A stretch of DNA of 37,877 bases from assembly GCA_003576855.1 (NCBI GenBank), contig QEVI01000006.1:1-37877 (forward strand), written 5' to 3'. The notes under the pieces were generated by a model. The model saw only the letters and a program-made list of their open reading frames with translations, did no database searches and was not told the origin of the DNA. Made by a program: the position numbers and the translations under genes. Every line of letters starts with the position of its first letter. Position 1 is the first letter of the stretch. This stretch comes from Planctomycetota bacterium. GTDB lineage: Bacteria; Planctomycetota; Planctomycetia; Pirellulales; Lacipirellulaceae. Below are positions 9,136-16,356 of the stretch, piece after piece.

Positions 9136-9210
9136 CATTGCCTCGATCGGGAGAAAAGACCGCTTGGTTCCGGCGCGCGAGAGAAGGCCGCCCTGCGCCG
9201 GCGCCGAAGC

Positions 9211-9239
9211 AGTATAGCCGGCCGACTGCCGTGCTCCAA
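9211..9239 (-). promoter_or_regulatory. Candidate promoter of the MFS transporter gene
   Basis: Reading the minus strand: TTGGAG (9239-9234), a 17-bp spacer, and TATACT (9216-9211). The -10 is a 5/6 match; the -35 keeps only the TTG core. Transcription would start near 9204, leaving a leader of about 65 nt before the tandem ATGs. Confidence 0.4.
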
Positions 9240-9400
9240 GCGACACGCGCGCATGCCGTCCATACGACTTCGCCGCACCGGCCGCCGCAGAACTTGCAGC
9301 GGCGCTCGCCGGACGCCATGCTAAGAATCGCTGTACTCTCGCCATACTCGGCGCAGCGCTACGGCCCACCGTCCCGTTACCACGCTGGAGAATCGACGCC

Positions 9401-10543
9401 ATGCTACGCGTGATCAACCTGGTCGTGTTCACAGCCGCGTTTTCGACGATCGCGCATCGCGCAGCGGCGGTCATCCCCGTCGAGGGCTTTGGCCAAACCA
9501 AGGACGGCTCGCAAGTCAAGCTGTGGACGCTCAACAGCAAGGGCGGCCTGACGGTTCGCCTGATGAACCGCGGCGCCGCGATTGTCAGCATCGAGGTTCC
9601 CGACCGCGACGGCAAGAAGGCCGACGTCGCCCTCGGATTCGATGACGTCGCCGGCTACGAATCGCCCGACAACCAGTACTTTGGCACGATCGTGGGCCGC
9701 TACGGCAATCGGATCGCCGGCGGCAAGTTCCAGCTCGATGGCAAGCAGTACCAGCTCTTTACCAACGACGGCCCCAATCACCTGCACGGCGGCGACGGTC
9801 GCAGTCTCGACAAGATCGTGTGGCAGGCCGAACCCTTCGAATCCGGCGGCCAGCAAGGCGTGACGTTCAGCTACACCAGCCCCGACGGCGAGGAAGGCTA
9901 TCCCGGCAACCTGAAAATGACCGTCAAATACACCGTCAGCAATAAAAACGAGATCAGAATCGAGTACGCGGCAACCACAGATAAGCCGACGGTACTGAAT
10001 CTCACCAACCATGCTTACTTCAACCTGGCCGGCCACGGCTCGCCGACGATCAACGAGCACGTGCTGCGGCTCAACGCCGACCGGTACACCCCGGTGGACG
10101 AGACGCTCATTCCGACCGGCGAGCTAGCGCCTGTCGCGGATACGCCGCTCGACTTCCGGCAGCCCACGGCGATCGGCAAGCGGGTGGATGAACTGACCGC
10201 GACATCCGCCAAGGGATACGACCATAACTTCGTGCTGAATCGGGACGGCGCGGCTGCGGGCGAGTTAGTCGAGGCGGCCGTGCTCGTGGACCCGAAGTCG
10301 GGCCGGACGCTCACGGTGCTGACCGACCAGCCGGGCGTGCAGTTCTACGGCGGCAACTTTCTGAAGGGCCAGGCGGGCAAACAGGGCAAAACCTACGCCC
10401 ATCGCAGCGCCTGCTGCCTGGAGACCCAGGTGTTTCCCGATTCGCCGAACAACCAGGGCAAAGAAGGCTGGCCGAATTGCGTTCTGCGGCCAGGCGAAAC
10501 GTACAAGCACACGTGCGTATACGCGTTTGGCACGGCGCGGTGA
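9401..10543 (+). CDS. galM: Exported aldose 1-epimerase (mutarotase)
   Basis: A 380-residue galactose-mutarotase family protein that interconverts alpha and beta anomers of aldoses. A signal peptide at 1-23 (VVFTAAFSTIAHRAAA) places it outside the cytoplasm, unlike E. coli GalM. Family motifs: GRYGNRIAGGKF (100-110), NHLHGG with acid/base H129, NHAYFNL with H204, and the catalytic glutamate E341 in LETQVFPDSPN. Length is normal once the signal is added. The ATG has GGAG about 10 nt upstream. It is divergent from the MFS transporter (265-bp shared promoter region) and convergent with a PEP-CTERM gene only 19 bp downstream. The pairing suggests use of exogenous sugars from polysaccharide breakdown. 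Confidence 0.93.
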   Translation: MLRVINLVVFTAAFSTIAHRAAAVIPVEGFGQTKDGSQVKLWTLNSKGGLTVRLMNRGAAIVSIEVPDRDGKKADVALGFDDVAGYESPDNQYFGTIVGRYGNRIAGGKFQLDGKQYQLFTNDGPNHLHGGDGRSLDKIVWQAEPFESGGQQGVTFSYTSPDGEEGYPGNLKMTVKYTVSNKNEIRIEYAATTDKPTVLNLTNHAYFNLAGHGSPTINEHVLRLNADRYTPVDETLIPTGELAPVADTPLDFRQPTAIGKRVDELTATSAKGYDHNFVLNRDGAAAGELVEAAVLVDPKSGRTLTVLTDQPGVQFYGGNFLKGQAGKQGKTYAHRSACCLETQVFPDSPNNQGKEGWPNCVLRPGETYKHTCVYAFGTAR

Positions 10544-10562
10544 ACGCTGCGTTTACATCGTT

Positions 10563-11246
10563 TCACCCCGAGACGCGTGGCGTGCACTTGCGGCGGCGAC
10601 GGCCCGACCTCCACAGTGCCGCCGCCGCGCCAGCGGCAAGCGCCGCCCCGGCGGGCTCCGGCACGATGTGCAACCGCAAGCCGCTCGGCATGGTCGACGA
10701 GATGTTGCCGGCGTGCAAATCTGCTTCGTTAACTGCCCAGAGGGAAAAGGAGCGGCCATCCAGCCACACGCCGGAGAGAATACCTCGCGAGTACTGAAAG
10801 GTGCGGCCATAGAAGTGCGCTTGTGCCTGCCGGTTGAGCAGCACCCAACTGATATCGGCGGCGCTCCTGAAATGCGCTTGGCTGGCATCGAAGAGCTTGA
10901 CCCAACTAATCGTCCCGCCGTGAATTGCCGCGGACGCCCGGTCGTGGAGCAGCAGCCAACTGATTTGCGAACCGCGGTGGACGTTGACGGATGAATCGCC
11001 GTAGAGATTCGCCCAGCTTACAGTCGCGCCGAGCGAATTCACCGTGGCGCTGTTGTACACGTCCAGATAGGAAATCCGAGCGCTGGCGCTCAGATTCGTG
11101 ACGCCGCTGTTGACCGAGACGAACGGCGAATGCCCCTCGACGGTTCCGCCGGGCCCGGCGGCGTCAAGCCGTCCCCCTGGTGAGAATACGACAGCCGCCA
11201 GCCCCAACCAGACGCTGGCCGCCACGCGCCGATTACGTCGAACCAT
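10563..11246 (-). CDS. Small PEP-CTERM protein with a short ISW-type solenoid repeat
   Basis: A 227-residue exported protein with no family I can name. The ATG is well supported by GGGAGGA 7 nt upstream. The signal peptide is at about 8-30. Residues about 55-160 consist of five to six units of 18-19 residues, each starting I/V-S-W/Y-x-x-L and continuing with a polar turn and a short strand (for example ISWLLLHDRASAAIHGGT, ISWVKLFDASQAHFRSAAD). This periodicity suggests a small right-handed beta-helix or pentapeptide-like solenoid. The C-terminus is a clear PEP-CTERM signal: VPEP, a hydrophobic Ala/Leu stretch, then RSGRRRRK. The protein should be sorted by an exosortase encoded elsewhere. It is convergent with galM. 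Confidence 0.82.
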   Translation of the reverse strand: MVRRNRRVAASVWLGLAAVVFSPGGRLDAAGPGGTVEGHSPFVSVNSGVTNLSASARISYLDVYNSATVNSLGATVSWANLYGDSSVNVHRGSQISWLLLHDRASAAIHGGTISWVKLFDASQAHFRSAADISWVLLNRQAQAHFYGRTFQYSRGILSGVWLDGRSFSLWAVNEADLHAGNISSTMPSGLRLHIVPEPAGAALAAGAAAALWRSGRRRRKCTPRVSG

Positions 11247-11436
11247 TAGCGGTCCTCCCGTGCTTAACGATTGCCAACCGACGATGCCGAATCAGGCCTC
11301 AGAATACCAGCCGCGCACGGCGAGTGCCATCATGCAAGACGCATCATAGTACGGCAGCGTGCTTACTCCCCAAGAGCTCAACGGCCCGATGGCACGGCGG
11401 GTCATCGGGCTGCAAGTAAGCGGCCGGTCCCAGCCT

Positions 11437-12537
11437 TCACCCGCCGGGCGGGTCGGGTAATCGTCGCACAACGCCGGGCACGATGGGCTCATGCCGCATG
11501 GCGCTGGCCACGGCCGCGAACGACAGTTCCAAGCTCCGCAGGTTGTCGCGAGCATTGTTCGACGGCGGCCGTTTTTCTTCGATCGCGCACAGCAGCTCGG
11601 CCATGGCGCCGTGAAAGCCGTCGGGGAACCACGAGCCTACCAGGTTCGGCCGATAGTCGCCGCCGTCGCGGGTCAGTTCCACGGTCTGGCGATTGACGCT
11701 CGGACCGAAGCTGCGGAGCGTGCCATGGCTGCCGCCGATGTAGGCCTCATCCCACGGACCGTGCTGAGCGTGGCCGTCGAAAATCAGGCTCGCCTGGGCC
11801 CGCGGATATTCGATGCAGGCCTGTCCCATAAGGGCGGGCATGATTTCCTGCGTGGGCGAGATGGCCGTCGACGCGAAGACTCGCAGCGGCCGCTGCTTGC
11901 CCATGATCGTCGAAAGGAAGTCGAACCAGTGAATGGCGAAGTCGTACAGGATCAGGTGATACACCTTTTCGAAGACGGTCCCCTGCACCCAGCTATGGTC
12001 CCAGTGGACGCCGCAGTGCACCGACGCAACCTGGCCGATCAACTCCGCTTGCACCGCCTCGCGCATGTAGCTGAAGTGGGGAGCCCAGCGGGCGTTCTGA
12101 TTGACCGCCAGCAGCACGCCGCGCTTGTCGGCCAGGTCGGCCAATCGCTCCCCTTCGTCGAGGTCGAGCGTGTACGGCTTCTGGCTTAACACGTGCTTGC
12201 CGGCCTCGATGGCGTCGGCGATGATCGGCCCGCGGACATCGGGGTGGGTCGTAATGTCCACGACCTCGATGTCGTCGCGCTTCAGCAGCTCGCTATAGTC
12301 CTCCAGCACGAGGGCATCTGGAAAGAACTCGCTGCGTCGTTTTTCCGCGGCCTCGCGGACGATGTCGCACAGGACCGTCACGCGGTAACCCGCATTGGCG
12401 TACGCCCGCAGATGGTGCTTGGTAATGCCGCCGCAGCCAATCAGCCCGATCGCCGGATCGTAATTGCCCGGATCACAAGGCCGATACGGCAGCGGCGGCA
12501 AGGAAAAACTCGGTAGCGCGTGGGACGACTTGTTCAT
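11437..12537 (-). CDS. Gfo/Idh/MocA family NAD(P)-dependent oxidoreductase
   Basis: A 366-residue cytoplasmic dehydrogenase. The Rossmann motif GLIGCGGITKHHL lies at about 30-42, followed by DIEVVDITTHPDVR. The catalytic-lysine motif is SQKPYTL, the family's EKP with Gln for Glu. The substrate-domain motif YDFAIHWFD contains the usual active-site histidine. The family oxidises or reduces sugars, inositols and their derivatives with NAD(P); the exact substrate is not readable here. The ATG at 12537 has GAAGGT just upstream. There is no signal peptide. No same-strand neighbour is close enough to imply an operon with it. Confidence 0.9.
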   Translation of the reverse strand: MNKSSHALPSFSLPPLPYRPCDPGNYDPAIGLIGCGGITKHHLRAYANAGYRVTVLCDIVREAAEKRRSEFFPDALVLEDYSELLKRDDIEVVDITTHPDVRGPIIADAIEAGKHVLSQKPYTLDLDEGERLADLADKRGVLLAVNQNARWAPHFSYMREAVQAELIGQVASVHCGVHWDHSWVQGTVFEKVYHLILYDFAIHWFDFLSTIMGKQRPLRVFASTAISPTQEIMPALMGQACIEYPRAQASLIFDGHAQHGPWDEAYIGGSHGTLRSFGPSVNRQTVELTRDGGDYRPNLVGSWFPDGFHGAMAELLCAIEEKRPPSNNARDNLRSLELSFAAVASAMRHEPIVPGVVRRLPDPPGG

Positions 12538-12808
12538 AGCGACCTTCGTCGAGGCGGCGGCTGGACCGCGATGGCGCGGTAGCGGACGGCCATGCTCCGG
12601 AGCGTAACAGCCTCGCGGCGGCCGAGCCAGAGCCGCGGGCTCGGCGCCTTGAAAACCGGGCGATTAGCGGTAACTTAAAGGATTCGCTGCTAGCTCCGTG
12701 CCTCTACCGCCAACCTCCTCAAAACCTTGGCTCGCGATGGCCGCCGGAGCGAGAGCAATCGATATACCATGTCGCGACCAGCGGTCGCATAGCAAGCGAT
12801 AAAATCCC

Positions 12809-13195
12809 ATGGCCAAGAAAGCTACCAAGTCCGATAAACGCATCCTGCTGGTGGACGACGACGCTGAAATCGTCGAGTCGCTGCGGCTGGCGCTGGAAGC
12901 GCAGGATTACCAGGTGATTATCGCCCGCGACGGCAACCAGGGCTTGGCGCTCATCGAACGCGAGAATCCGGACCTCATCATTCTCGACATGATGATGCCC
13001 AAGCGGAGCGGCTTTCTGGTGCTCGAACGGCTCAAGCGGCTCGGCGAGAAGAAACACCGAATCATCATGATCACGGCGAACGAAGGCAACCGCCACAAGG
13101 CCTATGCGGAAATGCTCGGCGTGGACGACTACGTTCGCAAGCCGTTTCCCATGGACCGGCTGATTCAAAGCGTGCAACGGTTGCTGGGCGAGTAG
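12809..13195 (+). CDS. Stand-alone CheY-like response regulator receiver
   Basis: A 128-residue single receiver domain. The acidic pocket is D16-D18 (LLVDDD), the phospho-acceptor is D60 (LIILDMMMP), the switch threonine is T89 (IIMITA) and the conserved lysine is K111 (VRKPF). No output domain follows, so it would act by protein-protein interaction or phosphotransfer. No histidine kinase is adjacent, so its partner is unknown. The N-terminal MAKKATKSDK is a basic leader. The ATG has no strong Shine-Dalgarno. It is convergent with the unknown gene at 13295-14038 across an inverted-repeat element. Confidence 0.93.
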   Translation: MAKKATKSDKRILLVDDDAEIVESLRLALEAQDYQVIIARDGNQGLALIERENPDLIILDMMMPKRSGFLVLERLKRLGEKKHRIIMITANEGNRHKAYAEMLGVDDYVRKPFPMDRLIQSVQRLLGE

Positions 13196-13205
13196 CGCAA
13201 GGCCC

Positions 13206-13298
13206 GTAGCGTAGCCCTGTCGCTCTGCGAGAGGAGATCACGTGGCCCTCTTGCTCTTCGAGCGGCGATCATCTTGCGGAGCAAGATGCCTACGCTAC
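13206..13298. repeat. REP-like nested inverted-repeat element between convergent genes
   Basis: The outer arms are perfect 9-bp inverses: GTAGCGTAG (13206-13214) and CTACGCTAC (13290-13298). Inside are a CGCTC/GAGCG pair (13221-13225 with 13260-13264) and a perfect 7-bp hairpin, CATCTTG-CGGAG-CAAGATG (13270-13288). The right outer arm contains the TAG stop codon of the minus-strand gene. It may act as a transcript-end structure for both genes or be a dispersed intergenic repeat. Confidence 0.7.
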
Positions 13299-14038
13299 TC
13301 CATCGATATGGTCCGCGCCAGCGGCTGCAGCACCGCGTCGATGACGTAGTTGTCCACCACGTCGCGGCACACCTCCCACAGGCGATCGAGCGTGCCGGCG
13401 AACGACTGGTTCGGCCCCAGGCTGCCGTACTGTCGAGCGGTGACGTACACGCTCAGTTGCTCCTCCTGGAACTCGCTCGTGCGGATTTGATAGGCGTTGG
13501 TGCGGGCCTCGATATTAAAACGGCACTGCACGCGACATTCCTCGTCGAGCGCGAACGTCAGCGACGGTTCGTAGCTGATAATCGTACCGCCGGGGATCGT
13601 AGCCAGCCGCTCCAGCGCCGGACACACGCCCAAGGCCTCTGCGACCAGTTGATTGTGGTTTCCGCGGTACGTAAAATCGAAGCCCATCAACAGATCGAGC
13701 GCCTCGCAATCCAAGGCGCTGACGGACAAGGCGTAGGGCGCCAGTTCCAGCGTCAGGCGGTGCTGCGCGAGCGCCTCTTCGACGGTTTGCGGATTGACCT
13801 GACCTGAACAAATCCGCCGCTGTTCAATCGAGCACCAGCGGTAGGCCCCGCGGTCCTTGTCCTCTTCCAGCATGAAGTCGCTCTTATCGCGGGAATAGAA
13901 GTTCCGCATCTGCGGATACTGCTTCTGGATCTGCTCGAAATAGTGCAGGATCGTCTCGCGGCTGCTGGGGAGGTCCATCTCCGTGCTGAGGTTCATGTTG
14001 ATGTAGAAATCGTCGGCGAGCGAGCTGTAGGGATTCAT
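13295..14038 (-). CDS. Conserved-looking cytoplasmic protein of unknown function
   Basis: A 247-residue soluble protein with no signal peptide or membrane segment, which I cannot assign. It begins NPYSSLADDFYINMNLSTE and contains charged, aromatic-rich segments (FYSRDKSDFMLEEDKDRG, YRGNHNQLVAEALG) and beta-rich parts near the C-terminus. Its regular composition, absence of low complexity and strong upstream promoter argue for a real, expressed gene. The in-frame ORF extends 55 codons further upstream, but the ATG at 14038 is preferred because the promoter at 14147-14176 would otherwise lie inside the coding region. The 3' end overlaps an inverted-repeat element shared with the CheY-like gene. 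Confidence 0.75.
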   Translation of the reverse strand: MNPYSSLADDFYINMNLSTEMDLPSSRETILHYFEQIQKQYPQMRNFYSRDKSDFMLEEDKDRGAYRWCSIEQRRICSGQVNPQTVEEALAQHRLTLELAPYALSVSALDCEALDLLMGFDFTYRGNHNQLVAEALGVCPALERLATIPGGTIISYEPSLTFALDEECRVQCRFNIEARTNAYQIRTSEFQEEQLSVYVTARQYGSLGPNQSFAGTLDRLWEVCRDVVDNYVIDAVLQPLARTISME

Positions 14039-14146
14039 GCTGCGTGGCGTCCTTAGCAGTGCGGCCCAGGGCGAAACACGCCCCGATCGGCTGGCCCCGC
14101 CGTGGCCGTCCCAAAACATGAGCGACGCACGGACGGCAATCCCGTA

Positions 14147-14176
14147 AGTATAGGACCCTGCGCAAAGAAGTGTCAA
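14147..14176 (-). promoter_or_regulatory. Strong sigma70-type promoter for the gene at 13295-14038
   Basis: On the minus strand: TTGACA (14176-14171, perfect), an 18-bp spacer, TATACT (14152-14147, 5/6). This is the best consensus promoter I found in the window. The start point would be near 14140 and the 5' leader about 100 nt. It also argues for the shorter coding start at 14038. Confidence 0.6.
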
Positions 14177-14278
14177 AGACGCCGTCCACGCAAAACGGGC
14201 CAACCACGCCGGCTACCAGGAACTTCGGCCAATCCGCCGTCGTTGTGCCGCTGCGTTCTACTTCGCAGGCGCCGCGGC

Positions 14279-15478
14279 TTACTCCGTCGCCAGCGTAGCC
14301 GCCTTGATCCTGGCCAGCGTGATCGTCCTCGGCACGAAGGGCCCTTGGGGACTCTTTCGTTCAGCCTCGTAAAGGACAAGAACGTCGCCGTTCGACGCCC
14401 GGGCCATGTCAGAGTAGCCGCTGGCGCCGGCGTCGAGCGTAAGGGCTGCCTTCCAGGTCGCGCCTTCGTCAGCGCTGAGTTTGAGGGTGAGATTACGCCG
14501 ATCGCGCGAGCCTTGCTTGCCTCCTGGCTGCGAAGGGCCGCTATCAGGGTTCGCAAACGCCAGGAAGCGGGGACGACCGCTGGCGCCCTCGGCTTCCAGG
14601 GCAATCATGCTGGCCATGCAAATCGGTTCGTACAGGTCATCGGCGAACCGGGGCTTGGTCCACCCGCCGGCGCCGTCGGGACTCACGGCGATCAAGCGGC
14701 GGTGGAGCGGCGACTCGGTGCGGATATTGGCCAGCACGCGCCCATCGGCGAGTTCCACAAGTTGATGCTCGCTGGGATTGCGGGTTTCTTCGGTCGTACG
14801 CGCGATGACTTCGCCCGCCTGCCACGACTCGCCGCCGTCGTCGCTATAGATCGTCGCGGAGATCGACGGGCGATGTCGCTGCTCCGTCGATAGCCATACC
14901 GGCGCCACCATCCGGCCGGACCGGAGCATAATGCCATGCCCGGGGCCCATGGCCAGCACCTGCCAGTCGTAGCCGTCGCGCGAGCGGAACTGTTCGAAGG
15001 CGTACGTTATTTCTCGCGGCGGCGACCAGGCGACGCCCTCGTTCCGGCTGGTCTTGATGTACGCTCGCGCGTAGCGGATCTGGTACATCAAATGGACCGC
15101 GCCCGACTGCCAATCGACGATAAACGTAGGATTGTCGACGGTGTTGGAGCCATCGTCGACCAGCACTTGCTGGTCTTCCCAGGCTTCGCCGCCGTCGGGG
15201 CTGCGGCGGATCATCAGGTCGGCGTTCGCCCAGTCGCTGGCGCTATCGTAGCGCCCGGCGGCGGCGGCGAGAATCGCTCCCTGCGGCGTGACGCAAATGG
15301 CGGGAATGCGGTACGTAAAGTACCCGTCGCGCCCGGCGACGAAAAGTACGGTCTTCTCAACCGCCGGGCCATGGGCGTACGTGTCGCCCGCCGTCAGCGC
15401 GATCGCCAGCAGAACGAGTGCGGAGCCCAGTCCGCCCCTGTGCGGTACGCCATTGTGCCCCAAGTCGCTTAATCGCAT
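14279..15478 (-). CDS. Exported sialidase-like (GH33/BNR-repeat) exo-glycosidase
   Basis: A 399-residue protein with a signal peptide at 16-36 (LVLLAIALTAGDTYA-HG). The six-bladed sialidase pattern is visible: YRIP with the first arginine R57; Asp boxes SPDGGEAW (93-100), SDDGGESW (212-219) and SADEGATW (335-342); further candidate triad arginines R253 (NIRTES) and R327/R328 (DRRN); a candidate nucleophile tyrosine in GYSDM (Y355); and E237/E242 nearby. The family cleaves terminal sialic acids or related sugars outside the cell; the exact sugar is inferred from family only. The ATG at 15478 is chosen because it gives a normal signal peptide and has GGAAGG upstream. The longer ORF start is rejected. 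It is divergent from the methyltransferase gene. Confidence 0.87.
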   Translation of the reverse strand: MRLSDLGHNGVPHRGGLGSALVLLAIALTAGDTYAHGPAVEKTVLFVAGRDGYFTYRIPAICVTPQGAILAAAAGRYDSASDWANADLMIRRSPDGGEAWEDQQVLVDDGSNTVDNPTFIVDWQSGAVHLMYQIRYARAYIKTSRNEGVAWSPPREITYAFEQFRSRDGYDWQVLAMGPGHGIMLRSGRMVAPVWLSTEQRHRPSISATIYSDDGGESWQAGEVIARTTEETRNPSEHQLVELADGRVLANIRTESPLHRRLIAVSPDGAGGWTKPRFADDLYEPICMASMIALEAEGASGRPRFLAFANPDSGPSQPGGKQGSRDRRNLTLKLSADEGATWKAALTLDAGASGYSDMARASNGDVLVLYEAERKSPQGPFVPRTITLARIKAATLATE

Positions 15479-15720
15479 GGCACGCCTTGCCTTCCGGCGC
15501 CTCTCGAAACTCGCGCTGGGCGCCGGCTTGAACCGCACCATACCAGCCCCAGCCGATTTAGAAAGGCGTCGGGCTCGCGGCGCCCACAAAAAAACGCCCC
15601 GGAAACTCCCGCTGGACCGACCTGTTTCCCCGTATCGGCAGACCCGGCAACATGACCGTCATAGGCTTTCTCATGCGCCAGCCCGACGAACAGTTCCCAG
15701 CGGCGGCGCGAGGTGTTAAA

Positions 15721-16356
15721 ATGAACAGTTACATCGCCCATGCCGTAGTCGGTCATTTCTCCGGGAGCCCGATGATGGTCGCAAATACCGTGTCTCCGAC
15801 GAACTACGCCGTGGCGGCAGGTCCCAGCGAACTGGGGGCCATGGCCGTCGCGGTTCGAGAGGGCCGGCTGCTCGCGGTCGAATTCGGCCATCGCAGCGCT
15901 AGTCTCGCAACGGCTGCGCTGAAGCGGCGGACCTTTAATCGCCCCGGCACGCCTGCCGTGGTGGACTCGAGCGATTCCGACCGAGAGCTTGCTTACGACA
16001 TCCTCGATCGCTTGCAGCGCTATGCCGCTGGAGAACCGGCAGCGCTCGCCGAGATCGCCATCAGCGTCGATCACTTGTCAGCCTTTCAACGGCGGGTCGT
16101 GCAAGCCTGCCGGGCCATCCCGCGCGGCGAGCGCCGCACCTACGCTCAATTGGCCGCTGCCGCCGGCAGCCCGCGCGCGGCGCGGGCCGTCGGCCAGGTC
16201 ATGGCCGGCAATCGAACGCCGCTGGTGGTGCCGTGCCACCGCGTGGTTGCATCCGGCGGCGGACTGGGTGGGTTTTCAGCCCCGGAAGGGCTCGCCATGA
16301 AGCGTCGGCTGCTGTGCTTGGAGTCCCAGCAGCTTGCCGCAGCGGGGCGATCGTGA
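15721..16356 (+). CDS. ogt: Methylated-DNA-[protein]-cysteine S-methyltransferase
   Basis: A suicide repair protein that transfers alkyl groups from O6-alkylguanine to its own cysteine. The C-terminal domain is complete: FQRRVVQACRAIPRGERRTYAQLA (DNA-binding wing), the asparagine-hinge region GQVMAGNRTP, the acceptor cysteine in PCHRV (C172 of 211), and GGLGGFSAPEGLAMKRRLL. The N-terminal ribonuclease-like domain is short. The ATG at 15721 has GAGGTG 7 nt upstream; alternatives are 15652 and the tandem ATGs at 15772/15775 (GGGAG upstream). The stop codon overlaps the ATG of the next gene as TGATG, implying translational coupling to a secreted protease. That is an odd partner for a cytoplasmic DNA-repair enzyme. 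Confidence 0.9.
   Translation: MNSYIAHAVVGHFSGSPMMVANTVSPTNYAVAAGPSELGAMAVAVREGRLLAVEFGHRSASLATAALKRRTFNRPGTPAVVDSSDSDRELAYDILDRLQRYAAGEPAALAEIAISVDHLSAFQRRVVQACRAIPRGERRTYAQLAAAAGSPRAARAVGQVMAGNRTPLVVPCHRVVASGGGLGGFSAPEGLAMKRRLLCLESQQLAAAGRS

Noticed and set aside
12700-12808. TATACC and TAAAAT near 12763-12805 as the promoter of the CheY-like gene
   Set aside because: Neither has a -35 at a usable distance, and the second is too close to the ATG for a normal leader.
15588-15660. Minus-strand terminator: GGAAAC/GTTTCC stem followed by a run of seven T (15588-15594 on the opposite strand)
   Set aside because: It lies in the divergent region between the sialidase and methyltransferase starts, where no minus-strand transcript should end. 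The stem has only 6 bp with a 17-base loop. An attenuator in the sialidase leader is possible but not supported.
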